Positions 16,992-27,338 are shown, numbered from the stretch's first letter. The stretch is DNA of 64,000 bases from Pseudomonas triclosanedens (GCF_026686735.1 NZ_CP113432.1:4701001-4765000), one strand, 5' to 3'. Notes: generated by a model not told the origin, from the sequence alone. Numbers and translations: made by a program.

Positions 16992-17528
16992 TTAGAAGTC
17001 CGCGTCCCAGTCCACCCGAATCTCGCCAGCTTCCAGGTCTACCGCTTGCACGCACTGGTCCGTATAGGGCAACAGGCGTTCACGGTCGTCCAGGCTGCCT
17101 GCGCAGGGCTTGACTACCATCACATCGTTGGCGCCGGTCTCCAGCATGTGGTCGAGAATCCCGAACAGTTGCCCGTTCTGGTCGATCACCTTGAGACCTT
17201 CCAACTGGCTCCAGTAGAACTCGCCATCGTCCAGCACCGGCAGCTCGCTGCGCGGAACCAGGATTTCGAAGTCAGCGAAGGTACGGGCGATCTCGCGATC
17301 ATCCAGCCCCTTCAGCTTCGCGACCAGGACATTGCCCTGCACGCGACCTTGGACCAGCTCAGCCTGTCGAACCTCGTTGCCACGCTTGAGCGTCCAGCGA
17401 CGGTAGTCCAGCAGGTTGTCCAACGGATCGGTAAAGGAATATACCTTCACCTCACCACGGATGCCGTGCACCGAAACAATCTTGCCGAGAACTATCATCT
17501 CCTCGGCGGGAGCAGGCATCGTGTTCAT
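16992..17528 (-). CDS. rimM: Ribosome maturation factor RimM
   Basis: Assists late 30S assembly by binding S19. The N-terminal domain (LGKIVSVHGIRGEVKVYSF, about 12-90) and the PRC-barrel C-terminal domain (YYW-like FYWSQLEGLKVI onward) are both present. I list the ATG at 17528 (178 aa); a second ATG at 17519 gives the 175-residue form seen in P. aeruginosa, and neither has a good ribosome site. Only 5 bases separate it from the rpsP stop, so it is probably read by coupled translation. Confidence 0.95.
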   Translation of the reverse strand: MNTMPAPAEEMIVLGKIVSVHGIRGEVKVYSFTDPLDNLLDYRRWTLKRGNEVRQAELVQGRVQGNVLVAKLKGLDDREIARTFADFEILVPRSELPVLDDGEFYWSQLEGLKVIDQNGQLFGILDHMLETGANDVMVVKPCAGSLDDRERLLPYTDQCVQAVDLEAGEIRVDWDADF

Positions 17529-17533
17529 CGATC

Positions 17534-17782
17534 TCAGGCAGCCTTGGCGGCTTCCTTGATCAGCTGAGCAACACGCTCGGACGGTTGAGCGCCTTGGCTC
17601 AGCCAGTAGTTCAGACGCTCCTGGTTGACCGAGAACTTGACTTCGGCGCCAGTGGCGACAGGGTTGAAGAAGCCGACGCGCTCGACGAAACGGCCGTCAC
17701 GAGCGTTGCGGCTGTTGGTCACGGTCAGGTGATAGAACGGGCGCTTCTTGGAGCCGCCACGAGCCAGACGAATGGTTACCAT
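17534..17782 (-). CDS. rpsP: 30S ribosomal protein S16
   Basis: Primary-assembly small-subunit protein. The start is the ATG at 17782 ([18 protein letters not shown]), preceded by AGGA; the open frame further upstream is not coding. The 82 residues match the family. First gene of the rpsP-rimM-trmD-rplS operon, about 140 bases below ffh. Confidence 0.98.
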   Translation of the reverse strand: MVTIRLARGGSKKRPFYHLTVTNSRNARDGRFVERVGFFNPVATGAEVKFSVNQERLNYWLSQGAQPSERVAQLIKEAAKAA

Positions 17783-17924
17783 GCGTACGTTGTTCCTATG
17801 GTTTGCTTGCAAAAAATAAATGCAGCCCTCGGGCACATAGCCCGAAAGGCCGCATATTCTATGAGCTAAAGCCCCGCGCCGCAAGCCGCAGCACGTCGGC
17901 CAGCCAGCCGGGCGGGCCTCCGGA

Positions 17925-19298
17925 TCACATCTTCGGCATGCCGCCAGGGAACATGCTGCCCATGCCGCGCATCATTTTGGCCATACCGCCCTTGGCGGTG
18001 ACCTTCTTCATCATCTTCTGCATCTGCTTGTGCTGTTTGATGAGACGGCCTACATCCTGCACCTGGGTACCGGAGCCGAGAGCGATGCGGCGCTTGCGCG
18101 AGCCGCTTATCACTTCGGGGTCACGGCGTTCGGCGGGCGTCATGGAGTTGATGATCGCTTCCATCTGCTTGAACTGCTTTTCCGCCGCATTCTGCGCATT
18201 GCCCATCTGCGACAGGTTGACGCCACCGAGCATCGGCAGCTTGTCCATCAGACTGCCCAGGCCACCCATGTTCTTCATCTGCTGCAACTGGTCACGGAAG
18301 TCTTCGAGGTCGAAGCCCTTGCCCTTCTTGATCTTCTTCGCGAGCTTCTCGGCCTTCTCGCGGTCCATGTTCTGCTCGGCCTGCTCGATCAGGCTCAGCA
18401 CGTCGCCCATGCCGAGGATGCGCGAGGCCACGCGGTCCGGATGGAACGGATCGAGCGCTTCGCTCTTCTCGCCCATGCCGAGGAACTTGATCGGCTTGCC
18501 GGTGATGGCGCGCACCGACAACGCAGCACCGCCACGGGCATCGCCGTCTACCTTGGTCAGGACCACGCCGGTCAGCGGCAACGCATCGTTGAAGGCCTTG
18601 GCAGTATTGGCGGCATCCTGGCCGGTCATGGCATCGACCACGAACAGGGTTTCCACCGGCTTGATCGCCGCGTGGACCTGCTTGATCTCGTCCATCATGT
18701 CGGCGTCGATGTGCAGGCGACCAGCAGTATCGACGATCACCACGTCGATGAACTTCAGCTTGGCTTCGCGGATCGCCGCTTCGGCGATTGCCACCGGCTT
18801 CTGGCTGGTATCGGACGGGAAGAAGGTCACTTCCAGGTCATTGGCCAGGGTTTCCAGTTGCTTGATAGCCGCCGGGCGGTAAACGTCGGCGGACACCAGC
18901 AGCACGGACTTCTTCTTGCGCTCTTTAAGGAAGCGCGCCAGCTTGCCGGCGGTGGTGGTTTTCCCCGCGCCCTGCAGACCAGCCATCAGGATGACCGCTG
19001 GCGGGGCGGCATTGAGGTCCAGGTCCTCGTTGGCCGCGCCCATCAGGTCGACCAGTTCGGCCTGGACGATCTTCACGAATGCCTGGCCCGGGGTCAGGCT
19101 CTTGGACACCTCGGTGCCAACCGCGCGATCCTTGATCTTGGCGACGAAGTCCTTGACCACCGGCAGGGCCACGTCGGCTTCCAGCAGAGCCATGCGGACT
19201 TCGCGGAGCGTGTCCTTGATGTTGTCCTCGGTCAGCTTGGCCTTGCCGGTGACGTGGCGCAGCGTTTGCGAGAGGCGATCTGTAAGGTTTTCGAACAT
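17925..19298 (-). CDS. ffh: Signal recognition particle protein Ffh
   Basis: GTPase subunit of the signal recognition particle, which binds 4.5S RNA and hands membrane-protein ribosomes to FtsY. The 457 residues show the N domain, the G domain ([33 protein letters not shown]) and the Met-rich M domain from about 300, ending in [16 protein letters not shown], with the [17 protein letters not shown]-binding segment. AGGA precedes the ATG, and a TATAAT box lies upstream at 19355-19360. Confidence 0.98.
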   Translation of the reverse strand: MFENLTDRLSQTLRHVTGKAKLTEDNIKDTLREVRMALLEADVALPVVKDFVAKIKDRAVGTEVSKSLTPGQAFVKIVQAELVDLMGAANEDLDLNAAPPAVILMAGLQGAGKTTTAGKLARFLKERKKKSVLLVSADVYRPAAIKQLETLANDLEVTFFPSDTSQKPVAIAEAAIREAKLKFIDVVIVDTAGRLHIDADMMDEIKQVHAAIKPVETLFVVDAMTGQDAANTAKAFNDALPLTGVVLTKVDGDARGGAALSVRAITGKPIKFLGMGEKSEALDPFHPDRVASRILGMGDVLSLIEQAEQNMDREKAEKLAKKIKKGKGFDLEDFRDQLQQMKNMGGLGSLMDKLPMLGGVNLSQMGNAQNAAEKQFKQMEAIINSMTPAERRDPEVISGSRKRRIALGSGTQVQDVGRLIKQHKQMQKMMKKVTAKGGMAKMMRGMGSMFPGGMPKM

Positions 19299-19354
19299 GC
19301 GCGTTCCTAATCAGACCCGGTCGGGTCAGGGTTTGGCTTGTCAGCAGGCGGCGG

Positions 19355-19383
19355 ATTATAGCGAAGTGCGGCCAGCGCCAACA
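19355..19383 (-). promoter_or_regulatory. Candidate sigma-70 promoter for ffh
   Basis: On the minus strand a perfect TATAAT (19360-19355) lies 17 bases below TGTTGG, or 15 below TTGGCG. It is about 57 bases before the ffh start. The -10 is convincing, the -35 is poor. Confidence 0.45.
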
Positions 19384-19519
19384 CCGCCGATGATCCCTCC
19401 GTGATACACCGCTCTTGCCGCCAGAAGCGAACTGCTCCCGGCGACTTTCTAGGCGCAACCGTTCTATGCCACACTCACGACCTTTCGGGTCCCCCTTCCA
19501 AGGACTGTTCCAAGGACTT

Positions 19520-20320
19520 ATGCAACCTCTGCTGCCCAGCCTGATCGCCGCCGTCCTCTACCTCGGCACCACCGCCTACCACGGCGCAAGCCTGGCCCGT
19601 CGCACCCCGCCGCAGAAACCCCTGCTCCTTCTGCTTGGCCTGATCGCTCTTCTCGGCCAGGCTTGGAGCCTGTCGATGGAGCTGCTGTCGACCGGCGGCC
19701 TGGTGCTGGATTTCTTCAACGCCGCCAGCCTGATTTCCGCCGCCGTCACCGCCCTGACGCTGCTGGCCTGTCTGCGTATCCCGGTAGAGAACCTGCTGAT
19801 CGTCCTCTATCCGCTCGGCGCACTGACCACCCTGCTGGCGGCGCTGATGCCCCACGGCACCATCGAACCGATCAACGAGCAGCCGGGCATCCTCGCTCAC
19901 ATCCTGCTGTCGATCCTGGCCTACGGCCTGCTGACCATCGCGGTGGTGCAGGCCCTGCTGCTGCTGATCCAGGACCACCAGCTCAAGCACAAGCATCCGT
20001 CCGGCCTGATCCGCAACTTCCCTCCGCTGCAGACAATGGAAAGCCTGCTGTTCGGCTTCCTGTGGGGCGGCTGGTCGCTGCTCTCGCTGTCACTGATTTC
20101 CGGTTGGCTGTTCGTAGACAACCTGTTCGCCCAGCACCTGGCGCACAAGACCATCCTGTCCTGCTTCGCCTGGGTCGTGTTCGCCGTGCTGCTATGGGGC
20201 CGCCACCAGCTAGGCTGGCGCGGACACAAGGCGATCCGCTGGACACTGGCGGGCTTCTGCCTGTTGATGCTGGCCTATTTCGGCAGCAAGCTGGTCAAGG
20301 AATTCATCCTGCACATCTGA
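19520..20320 (+). CDS. CcsA/YpjD-like cytochrome c assembly family membrane protein
   Basis: Polytopic inner-membrane protein of 266 residues with about eight hydrophobic segments. It belongs to the CcsA/CcmC/YpjD group by the C-terminal pattern WGGWSLLSLSLISGWLF and HKTILSCFAWVVFAVLLWG, whose His could bind haem. Start at the ATG at 19520 behind AAGGAC; the longer open frame from 19415 has no ribosome site. Its role in pseudomonads is not established. Divergent from ffh, as is common in gammaproteobacteria, and 49 bases ahead of the CNNM/CBS gene, so probably cotranscribed with it. Confidence 0.88.
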   Translation: MQPLLPSLIAAVLYLGTTAYHGASLARRTPPQKPLLLLLGLIALLGQAWSLSMELLSTGGLVLDFFNAASLISAAVTALTLLACLRIPVENLLIVLYPLGALTTLLAALMPHGTIEPINEQPGILAHILLSILAYGLLTIAVVQALLLLIQDHQLKHKHPSGLIRNFPPLQTMESLLFGFLWGGWSLLSLSLISGWLFVDNLFAQHLAHKTILSCFAWVVFAVLLWGRHQLGWRGHKAIRWTLAGFCLLMLAYFGSKLVKEFILHI

Positions 20321-20369
20321 AGCCGGCGGCGGTGCCGAACCGCCGCAGAACGCTGAAGGAACCCGACGC

Positions 20370-21665
20370 ATGGGCGACATCCATCCCGGCTATCTGATCG
20401 GCCTGCTGGTTTTCCTGCTGTTCTGTTCCGCATTCTTCTCCAGCGTAGAGACTGGCGTTCTCAGCCTCGACCGCTATCGGCTGCGCCACCTGTCCAAGCA
20501 GGGCAACCGTGGTGCACGGCGCACTTCCTGGCTGCTGCTGCGCACCGACCGCCTGCTGGGCACCATCCTGATCGGCAACAACTTCGTCAACGTCGTCGCC
20601 TCGGCACTCGCCACCCTGCTGGCTCTGCGCCTATGGGGAGAGTCCGCCGTCGCGCCGACCACCATCGCCTTGACCCTGGTGCTGCTGATCTTCGGCGAAA
20701 TAACCCCCAAGACCTACGCCACCCTGCGCCCCGAGCGCGTCGCCTTCCCCGCCAGCCTGCCGCTCCTGTGGCTGCAGAAACTGTTCAGCCCGCTGCTCTG
20801 GCTGATGACCGGCGTGAGCAACATGCTGCTGCGGGCCTTCGGCCTCGACCCGACATTGCGGACCAACAAGCCCCTCAGCAACGACGAGCTGCGAAGCGTT
20901 GTCACCGATTCCAGCGAGAAGCTCACCGCCAATCGCCAGGACATGCTGCTAAGCATCCTCGACCTGGAAAAAATCACGGTCAACGACCTGATGATCCCGC
21001 GCAACGAGGTCCAGGGCATCGACCTGGACGACGAGCTGGAGACCATCATCGGCCAGTTGCGCAACACCACGCACACCCGCCTGCCGGTGTTCCGCAACGA
21101 CATCAACCAGGTCGAAGGCATCGTTCACATGCGCCAGATAGCGCGCCTGCTGACACACAATCAATTGACCAAGGACAGCCTGAAGGCGGCGTGCCTGGAG
21201 CCCTACTTCGTTCCGGAAAGCACTCCGCTTTCGACCCAACTGATCAACTTCCAGAAACAGAAGCGGCGCATCGGCATTGTCGTCGACGAGTACGGCGAAG
21301 TCATCGGTATCATCACTCTGGAAGACATCCTCGAAGAGATCGTCGGCGAGTTCAGCAACCAGGATGCCTTGCGCAACCCCGATATCCACCCGCAGTCCGA
21401 CGGCACCTACGTGATCGACGGCTCGGCCAACCTGCGCGACCTCAACCGCACCCTGGGCTGGCAATTGCCCAGCGATGGCCCGAAAACCCTCAACGGCCTC
21501 ATCACCGAGGCGCTGGAGCAGATTCCCGATTGCGCGGTATGCCTGAAGATCGGCCGCTATCGCCTGGAAATCCTCCAGTCCGGGGAAAACCGGGTGAAGA
21601 GCGTGCGTGTCTGGCTGCCTGGCATTCCCACGCCTCCCGCATCGTACCGCGACGAGCTTGCCTGA
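20370..21665 (+). CDS. CNNM/HlyC-CorC family transporter (CorB/YfjD type)
   Basis: Integral membrane protein with an N-terminal DUF21 (CNNM) domain (about residues 5-190; LFCSAFFSSVETGVLSLDRYR is the signature), a CBS pair (about 205-330; VNDLMIPRNEVQGID, GIVVDEYGEVIGIITLEDIL) and a CorC/HlyC C-terminal domain (345-425). Relatives are involved in magnesium or cobalt export. 431 residues, normal length. Preceded by GAAGGAA. Confidence 0.92.
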   Translation: MGDIHPGYLIGLLVFLLFCSAFFSSVETGVLSLDRYRLRHLSKQGNRGARRTSWLLLRTDRLLGTILIGNNFVNVVASALATLLALRLWGESAVAPTTIALTLVLLIFGEITPKTYATLRPERVAFPASLPLLWLQKLFSPLLWLMTGVSNMLLRAFGLDPTLRTNKPLSNDELRSVVTDSSEKLTANRQDMLLSILDLEKITVNDLMIPRNEVQGIDLDDELETIIGQLRNTTHTRLPVFRNDINQVEGIVHMRQIARLLTHNQLTKDSLKAACLEPYFVPESTPLSTQLINFQKQKRRIGIVVDEYGEVIGIITLEDILEEIVGEFSNQDALRNPDIHPQSDGTYVIDGSANLRDLNRTLGWQLPSDGPKTLNGLITEALEQIPDCAVCLKIGRYRLEILQSGENRVKSVRVWLPGIPTPPASYRDELA

Positions 21666-21688
21666 GCCGCCCCGCGCGCGCCTATAAT
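21658..21688 (+). promoter_or_regulatory. Candidate promoter for the MHS transporter
   Basis: A perfect TATAAT at 21683-21688 with TTGCCT 19 bases upstream, overlapping the end of the CNNM gene. The spacer is long and GC-rich, so the assignment is tentative. The 260 bases between it and the transporter start hold no other feature that I can see. Confidence 0.35.
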
Positions 21689-21951
21689 CCGGGCGGCTTA
21701 CCCAGCCTCCCGCCAGCCGCCGCCGCTATCCGCGCCGTGTTGCTGGCCAGTCAATCGCACGCCCGCCGAGCCTCGACGCCACGTCGTTGCCTTGCGAAGC
21801 AGCCGGCATCGCCCAGACCCGCCGCGAGCCGCGCCTCCCCTGCCCCGACCCAGGGCCGCGCTTCCGTCTCGCGCCAAGGCGATGCCTCCTATGACGCCGG
21901 ACACGACCGCCAGAGTCGTCGCCAGCCATGACTGCCAGGGGAATGCCTCGC

Positions 21952-23265
21952 ATGACCAGCGCCACCCTCGACGCCGCCCAGCCAGCGGAACAGGCCAACT
22001 CCACCACCCGCGTGGCGGTCGCCAGCTTCATCGGCACTGCCATCGAGTTCTACGACTTCTATGTCTACGCCACCGCCGCAGCGCTGGTGATCGGGCCGGT
22101 ATTCTTCCCGCAGACCTCCGGGACCGCGCAGGCGCTCAGCGCCTTCCTCACCTTCGGCATCGCCTTCTTGGCCCGCCCGCTGGGTTCGGCTCTGTTCGGC
22201 CACTTCGGCGACCGCATCGGGCGCAAGTCGACACTGGTGGCCTCACTGCTGCTGATGGGCATTTCCACCACCCTGATCGGCCTGCTGCCCGGCTATGACA
22301 GCATCGGCGCCTGGGCTCCGGTTCTGCTTTGCGTCCTGCGCTTCGGCCAGGGTCTCGGGCTGGGTGGCGAATGGGGCGGCGCCGCGCTGCTGGCCACTGA
22401 GAACGCGCCGAAGCATCGCCGGGCCTGGTTCGGCATGTTCCCGCAGATGGGCCCGTCAATCGGCTTTCTCGCCGCCAACGGCCTGTTCCTCTGCCTGGCC
22501 ATGCTGCTCAGCGAAGAGCAGTTCCGCGCCTGGGGCTGGCGCATTCCCTTCATTCTCAGCGCCGTGCTGGTGATCGTCGGCCTGTACGTCCGCCTGAAAC
22601 TGGCAGAAACGCCGGTATTCGCCAAGGCGATGGAGCGCCAGGAACGCTCCAGCCTGCCGATCGCTGAACTTCTTTCCAGGCACTGGCGCCCGACTCTGCT
22701 GGGTGCTCTGGCAATGGTGGTGTGCTACGCGCTGTTCTACATCTCCACGGTGTTCTCGCTGAGCTACGGTGTGGGCAGCCTGGGCTACAGCCGCGAAGAA
22801 TTCCTCGGCCTGCTGTGCTTCGCCGTGCTCTTCATGGCTGCCGCCACACCGCTTTCCGCCTGGCTGAGCGACCGCTACGGACGCAGGCCGGTGCTGATCG
22901 TCGGCTGCATCGCGGCAATTCTCTCCGGCTTCGCCATGCAGCCGCTGCTGAGCCAGGGCTCGCCGGTGGAGGTCGCGGTGTTCCTGTCGCTGGAGCTGTT
23001 CCTGATGGGAGTGACCTTCGCCCCGATGGGCGCACTGCTGCCGGAACTGTTCCCCACGCACGTGCGCTACACCGGCGCATCGGCGGCTTACAACCTGGGC
23101 GGCATCCTCGGCGCCTCGGTAGCCCCGTACATCGCGCAGAAACTGGTCGGCATGGGCGGTCTGAGCTGGGTGGGCGGCTACGTTTCGGTGGCCGCGGCGC
23201 TCAGCCTGCTGGCGGTGCTGTGCCTGCGCGAGACCCGTGAACAGGATCTGAACGAGATCCGCTGA
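21952..23265 (+). CDS. MHS-family MFS transporter (metabolite:H+ symporter)
   Basis: Inner-membrane proton symporter for a carboxylate or betaine-like solute; the substrate is not predictable. The 437-residue form starts at the ATG at 21952 behind AGGGGA; an in-frame ATG at 21928 is also possible. Twelve hydrophobic segments are present, with the MHS signature FIGTAIEFYDFYVYATAAAL in helix 1, the loop motif GHFGDRIGRKSTL between helices 2 and 3, RFGQGLGLGGEWGGA in helix 4, and the repeat motif SDRYGRRPVL in the second half. Confidence 0.92.
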   Translation: MTSATLDAAQPAEQANSTTRVAVASFIGTAIEFYDFYVYATAAALVIGPVFFPQTSGTAQALSAFLTFGIAFLARPLGSALFGHFGDRIGRKSTLVASLLLMGISTTLIGLLPGYDSIGAWAPVLLCVLRFGQGLGLGGEWGGAALLATENAPKHRRAWFGMFPQMGPSIGFLAANGLFLCLAMLLSEEQFRAWGWRIPFILSAVLVIVGLYVRLKLAETPVFAKAMERQERSSLPIAELLSRHWRPTLLGALAMVVCYALFYISTVFSLSYGVGSLGYSREEFLGLLCFAVLFMAAATPLSAWLSDRYGRRPVLIVGCIAAILSGFAMQPLLSQGSPVEVAVFLSLELFLMGVTFAPMGALLPELFPTHVRYTGASAAYNLGGILGASVAPYIAQKLVGMGGLSWVGGYVSVAAALSLLAVLCLRETREQDLNEIR

Positions 23266-23304
23266 GGTTCCCGATACGTGCTGGAGAAGGCCCCTCCGGC
23301 ACAC

Positions 23305-24033
23305 TCAGTTCCGGGAGACCAGCCACTCCGCCAGATGCTCGCCCCAGACCTGGTAACCCAGCGCGGAAGGATGGTAGCCGTCGATGGCGAGGTATTGGGG
23401 CTGCATCGGCAGGCCGATCGAGCAATGCCCCGCTCCCTGCTCCTCCGCCAGTTGGCGAAGCTCACGATCGAGCAGGCTGGCACGCCAACCCAGCAACTGC
23501 CTCAGCAGCCAGGGCAAGGCACTGAAATGCTGCAACGGCGGCACCGCCGTACAGACAACCCGAACCCCCGAGCGGCGATAGTGATCGATCAGTTGCCCGA
23601 CCGCGCCCAGCCAAACTCGGGACGAGCTGAGGCCGGTGGTGTCGTTGACGCCGAACACCAGCACAACCAGGTCCGGCAGCGGCTCTGGCGTCAGCGGAAG
23701 GAGCCGCTGGCACGCCTGGCCGGCGGTGATGCCGTTTTCGCCCAGCGCATGCCATGCCACCGGACGCCGCAGGCGCCCGGCCAGCCCACGAGCCAGATGG
23801 CCTGCCAGGGCAAACTCCAGGCAGGACACACCGACCCCCGCGACCGTGGACTCGCCAAGCAGCAGCACGCGCATCGCCTCGCCGGCATGTTCGTCACCGG
23901 CACGCCCACTGACCACGCCGGCTGCGGGCGACAAACGCAAGGCCGTGCGCCGGGTGTGCACGGCCAGGGGCAGGACCAGCGGCAGCAGAGGCGTTGCCGC
24001 CACCCACCAGACCAGCCCCGCCCAGCGCCTCAC
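23305..24033 (-). CDS. SGNH/GDSL hydrolase
   Basis: A 242-residue esterase/lipase-like hydrolase. Its GTG start at 24033 overlaps the purT stop (GTGA), so it is translated by coupling; the open frame further upstream lies inside purT. A hydrophobic segment (residues 6-24, [19 protein letters not shown]) is a signal anchor, putting the domain at the periplasmic side. SGNH blocks are visible: [12 protein letters not shown] (block I, Ser62), GENGIT (block II region), FGVNDTTG (block III, Asn130) and [10 protein letters not shown] (block V, Asp218 and His221). Block I has GES in place of GDS. Substrate unknown; related to lysophospholipase-type arylesterases. Confidence 0.88.
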   Translation of the reverse strand: MRRWAGLVWWVAATPLLPLVLPLAVHTRRTALRLSPAAGVVSGRAGDEHAGEAMRVLLLGESTVAGVGVSCLEFALAGHLARGLAGRLRRPVAWHALGENGITAGQACQRLLPLTPEPLPDLVVLVFGVNDTTGLSSSRVWLGAVGQLIDHYRRSGVRVVCTAVPPLQHFSALPWLLRQLLGWRASLLDRELRQLAEEQGAGHCSIGLPMQPQYLAIDGYHPSALGYQVWGEHLAEWLVSRN

Positions 24034-25211
24034 AGCTCGACGCTGACCGCCAGGGCCGAGCGAGTCGCCTTGGCACGCGCGGCCTCGATGGACTCGTCGC
24101 GCGCCAGCGCAACGCCCATGCGCCGTTGACCGTCGACTTCCGGCTTGCCGAACAGGCGCAACGCGGTATCGGGCTCGCTCAGGGCCGCGCCAAGGTTGCC
24201 GAAGGTAACCTGGTCGGACTTGCCTTCCACAAGAATCACCGCCGAGGCCGACGGGCCGAGCTGGCGAATCACCGGTATCGGCAGGCCGAGGATGGCGCGG
24301 GCATGCAGCGCGAACTCCGAGAGATCCTGGGAAATCAGCGTCACCAGGCCAGTATCGTGCGGACGGGGCGATACCTCGCTGAACCACACGTCATCGCCCT
24401 TCACGAATAGCTCCACACCGAATAGGCCACGGCCGCCCAACGCCTCGGTGACCGCCCGGGCGACGCGCTCGGATTCGGCCAGCGCCTTCGCGCTCATGGC
24501 TTGCGGCTGCCAGGATTCGTGGTAGTCACCCTTCACCTGACGGTGCCCGATAGGGGCGCAGAACGTGGTGCCAACGACGTGGCGCACGGTCAGCAGGGTG
24601 ATCTCGTAGTCGAAGTCGATGAAGCCTTCGACGATGACCCGCCCCTTGCCGGCGCGGCCGCCCTCCTGGGCATAGTCCCAGGCAGCCTTCAGGTCGGCGT
24701 CGGACTTCAGCACGCTCTGGCCTTTGCCCGAGGAGCTCATGATTGGCTTGACTACGCACGGATAGCCCACTGCGGCAACGCCGGCGGCGTACTCGTCGTA
24801 AGTATCGGCAAAGTGGTATGGCGAGGTTGGCAGGCCCAGTTCCTCGGCAGCCAGACGGCGGATGCCCTCACGGTTCATGGTCAGTTGCGCGGCGCGGGCG
24901 GTGGGGATGACGGTGTAGCCTTCGCTCTCCAGCTCCACCAGGGTCGCGGTGGCAATGGCTTCGATCTCGGGCACGATGTAGTGCGGCTTCTCCCGCTCGA
25001 TCACCGAGCGCAGGGCCGCGCCGTCAAGCATGCTGATCACGTGACTGCGATGAGCCACTTGCATGGCGGGAGCATTCTCGTAGCGGTCGACGGCGATCAC
25101 TTCGCAGCCAAGACGTTGCAGCTCGATCACCACTTCCTTGCCCAGCTCGCCGGAGCCACAGAGCAGTACACGGGTCGCGCTGGGCGACAGGGGCGTTCCA
25201 ATACGGGGCAT
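24030..25211 (-). CDS. purT: Formate-dependent phosphoribosylglycinamide formyltransferase 2
   Basis: ATP-grasp enzyme using formate to formylate GAR in purine synthesis, the folate-independent alternative to PurN. Start at the ATG at 25211 ([19 protein letters not shown]), giving the standard 393 residues. The N-terminal GSGELGKEV, the ATP-grasp [16 protein letters not shown] and the metal segment [15 protein letters not shown] are all present. Its stop overlaps the start of the SGNH hydrolase gene. Confidence 0.97.
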   Translation of the reverse strand: MPRIGTPLSPSATRVLLCGSGELGKEVVIELQRLGCEVIAVDRYENAPAMQVAHRSHVISMLDGAALRSVIEREKPHYIVPEIEAIATATLVELESEGYTVIPTARAAQLTMNREGIRRLAAEELGLPTSPYHFADTYDEYAAGVAAVGYPCVVKPIMSSSGKGQSVLKSDADLKAAWDYAQEGGRAGKGRVIVEGFIDFDYEITLLTVRHVVGTTFCAPIGHRQVKGDYHESWQPQAMSAKALAESERVARAVTEALGGRGLFGVELFVKGDDVWFSEVSPRPHDTGLVTLISQDLSEFALHARAILGLPIPVIRQLGPSASAVILVEGKSDQVTFGNLGAALSEPDTALRLFGKPEVDGQRRMGVALARDESIEAARAKATRSALAVSVEL

Positions 25212-25248
25212 TGCATGAACCTCAAGCATCAGGAATTCGGCAGGCGGG

Positions 25249-25437
25249 CTAACTCAGCACGCCCGATTCGCGGGCGCGTTGTTCGCAACGCCTGAGTACC
25301 TCGCGGCGCTCGGCGTTGGCCATGCGCCCCCAGCGGGTAATCTCGTCGGCACTGCGCTGACAGCCCAGGCAGATATCGGCGTCGTCCAGCGCGCAGACAT
25401 GCACGCAGGGCGACGCCACGGGACGTTCTTCAGTCAT
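25249..25437 (-). CDS. DUF1289 family Cys-rich protein
   Basis: A 62-residue protein of the DUF1289 family: [20 protein letters not shown] holds four Cys, presumably a metal site, followed by the family segment [19 protein letters not shown]. Start at the ATG at 25437, which overlaps the stop of the carbonic anhydrase-like gene (ATGACTGA), so translation is coupled. Function unknown. Confidence 0.88.
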   Translation of the reverse strand: MTEERPVASPCVHVCALDDADICLGCQRSADEITRWGRMANAERREVLRRCEQRARESGVLS

Positions 25438-25957
25438 CTTCCTGCTCGGCCAGATCGCGTGCGTAACGCTGGGCGTTGTGCACGTAGTGGGCGGCACTGG
25501 CTTCAAGCATCTTTTTCTGCGGCTCGGTCAGTTCACGCACGACCTTGCCGGGCGAGCCCATGACCAGCGAGCCATCAGGAATTTCCTTGCCTTCGGGAAT
25601 CAGTGCATTGGCGCCGATGATGCAGTACTTGCCGATCTTCGCCCCGTTGAGGATCACCGCGTTGATGCCGATGAGGCTGTAGTCGCCCACCGAGCAGCCG
25701 TGAAGCATGGCGTTGTGACCGATAGTGACACCCTTGCCGATGTTCAGGGGGAAGCCCATGTCGGTGTGCATCACGGTGCCATCCTGCACGTTGCTGTGCT
25801 CGCCGATGTGGATCAGCTCGTTATCGCCGCGCAGCACGGCGTTGAACCACACGCTGGCGCCGGCATCGAGCCGCACCTTGCCGACCAGGGTGGCATTGGG
25901 TGCGACCCAGCTTTCCGGATGGGTTTCGACTCGGGACGAGCCCAGGCGGTATTTCAT
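25430..25957 (-). CDS. Gamma carbonic anhydrase family protein (YrdA/PaaY-like)
   Basis: A 175-residue left-handed beta-helix protein with hexapeptide repeats. The zinc-binding His are visible in GTVMHTDMG and in [10 protein letters not shown], and the C-terminal helix region [20 protein letters not shown] is typical. Carbonic anhydrase activity is established only for some members, so this may act on another substrate. GAGGAG precedes the ATG. Leads a two-gene unit with the DUF1289 protein. Confidence 0.93.
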   Translation of the reverse strand: MKYRLGSSRVETHPESWVAPNATLVGKVRLDAGASVWFNAVLRGDNELIHIGEHSNVQDGTVMHTDMGFPLNIGKGVTIGHNAMLHGCSVGDYSLIGINAVILNGAKIGKYCIIGANALIPEGKEIPDGSLVMGSPGKVVRELTEPQKKMLEASAAHYVHNAQRYARDLAEQEDD

Positions 25958-25998
25958 GGAATTCTCCTCAGGCGGGGCCGCTCATTGTTATGGGAAGC

Positions 25999-26595
25999 TC
26001 AGCTCAGCTTGATGAACTGCGCCGGCGGCTGGTGAAGATCGATGCGGGCGTCGTACAGAAGGTTTACCAGCTCGACCAGCATGATCGCGGACAAGCCCCA
26101 GATCTTGTATCCCTCGTAGAGATAGCTTGGAACGTACCAGCTGCGACCGAAGTAATCGATGCGATGGGTGGTTTCCCGAGGATCGGCACGGAAGAATTCC
26201 AGCGGCACCTTGAATACCGCGGCGATCTCGCCGTCGTTGGGGCGATACTCGACGAAATCGGGGACGAAACCGACAAATGGCTTGACCAGGATGCCGTGCC
26301 GGGAAACCAGGGTGCTCAGCGGGCCGACCACCTCCACCAGCCCCGGAGGCAGGGCGATCTCCTCCTCCGCCTCGCGCAGGGCGGTGTGGATCAGGTCGAC
26401 ATCCTCGGGATCGCGCCGGCCACCCGGAAACGCCACCTCGCCGCTGTGGGTGGACAATCCCGTCGCCCGGAGTGTGAGCACCAGCTCTTCATGGGGAGTG
26501 ATGGGTAGCAGGACCGCCGCTTCCGGGAAGCTGTGGTCCGATTGGAGATCGCGAGGCGTGTGCGCCTGTATGCGTTGGCGCAGCTGGTCCAGCAT
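25999..26595 (-). CDS. Nudix CoA pyrophosphatase-like hydrolase
   Basis: Predicted to cleave CoA and its derivatives to 3',5'-ADP and phosphopantetheine. The CoA-specific motif LTLRATGLSTHSGEVAFPGG runs into the Nudix box GGRRDPEDVDLIHTALREAE (with EEIAL after it), the E. coli YeaB/NudL pattern. I take the ATG at 26595 (198 aa); AGGA lies 9 nt upstream and the open frame to 26736 overlaps the divergent Nudix gene. C-terminal RIDYFGRSWYVPSYLYEGYKI is standard for the family. Confidence 0.92.
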   Translation of the reverse strand: MLDQLRQRIQAHTPRDLQSDHSFPEAAVLLPITPHEELVLTLRATGLSTHSGEVAFPGGRRDPEDVDLIHTALREAEEEIALPPGLVEVVGPLSTLVSRHGILVKPFVGFVPDFVEYRPNDGEIAAVFKVPLEFFRADPRETTHRIDYFGRSWYVPSYLYEGYKIWGLSAIMLVELVNLLYDARIDLHQPPAQFIKLS

Positions 26596-26734
26596 GCCGA
26601 ACATCCTGCGGGAAAGGGCCGATTCTTCTAATTGAAGGATCATGGCACGAAAGCTTGAACTGCCCAAGCCCCGCCCCTTGCTGCTAACAAGGCGCAGCGC
26701 GCAAGATGCGCCAATATCAGAACAAGGAACCGGC

Positions 26735-27286
26735 ATGAAATTCTGCAGTCAATGCGGCGCCAGCGTGAGCTTGCGCATCCCCGGCGGCGACAATCGTCCG
26801 CGCTACGTCTGCGACCAGTGCCATACCGTGCATTACCAGAACCCTCGGATCGTCGCCGGATGCCTGCCGGTCTGGGATGGGCGCATCCTCCTCTGCCGCC
26901 GCGCCATCCAGCCTCGCCAGGGCTTCTGGACATTGCCCGCCGGTTTCATGGAGAACGGCGAGACCCTCGAACAGGCCGCCACCCGGGAAACCCTCGAAGA
27001 AGCCTGCGCACGAGTCCACAGCCTGCAGCTCTATACCCTCTTCGACCTGCCCCACATAAGCCAGGTGTACATGTTCTTCCGTGCCGAACTGACCGATGCC
27101 GACTTCGCCGCCGGCGAGGAAAGCCTGGAGGTTCGCTTGTTCGAAGAATCCGACGTCCCGTGGAGCGAGCTGGCTTTCCCCACGGTGGGCCGTACCTTAG
27201 AATGCTACTTCGCGGACCGGCTCGAACGGAGCTTCCCGGTACGCAATGAAGCCATCGCACCGATGCTGGCACAGAAAAAGAACTAA
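26735..27286 (+). CDS. Nudix hydrolase with N-terminal zinc ribbon
   Basis: 183 residues, with a zinc ribbon (FCSQCG and VCDQCH, residues 3-32) followed by a Nudix domain whose box is GFMENGETLEQAATRETLEE. The NudC-like arrangement suggests NAD(H) or a related dinucleotide as substrate, but the NudC-specific SQPWPFPxS element is missing, so other nucleotide pyrophosphates are possible. AAGGA precedes the ATG. Divergent from the CoA pyrophosphatase-like gene, with 139 bases between. Confidence 0.9.
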   Translation: MKFCSQCGASVSLRIPGGDNRPRYVCDQCHTVHYQNPRIVAGCLPVWDGRILLCRRAIQPRQGFWTLPAGFMENGETLEQAATRETLEEACARVHSLQLYTLFDLPHISQVYMFFRAELTDADFAAGEESLEVRLFEESDVPWSELAFPTVGRTLECYFADRLERSFPVRNEAIAPMLAQKKN

Positions 27287-27338
27287 AAGACCTGAATACC
27301 GCCTCCAAGGCATTAGGATCACTGGGGAACACGTTTCG

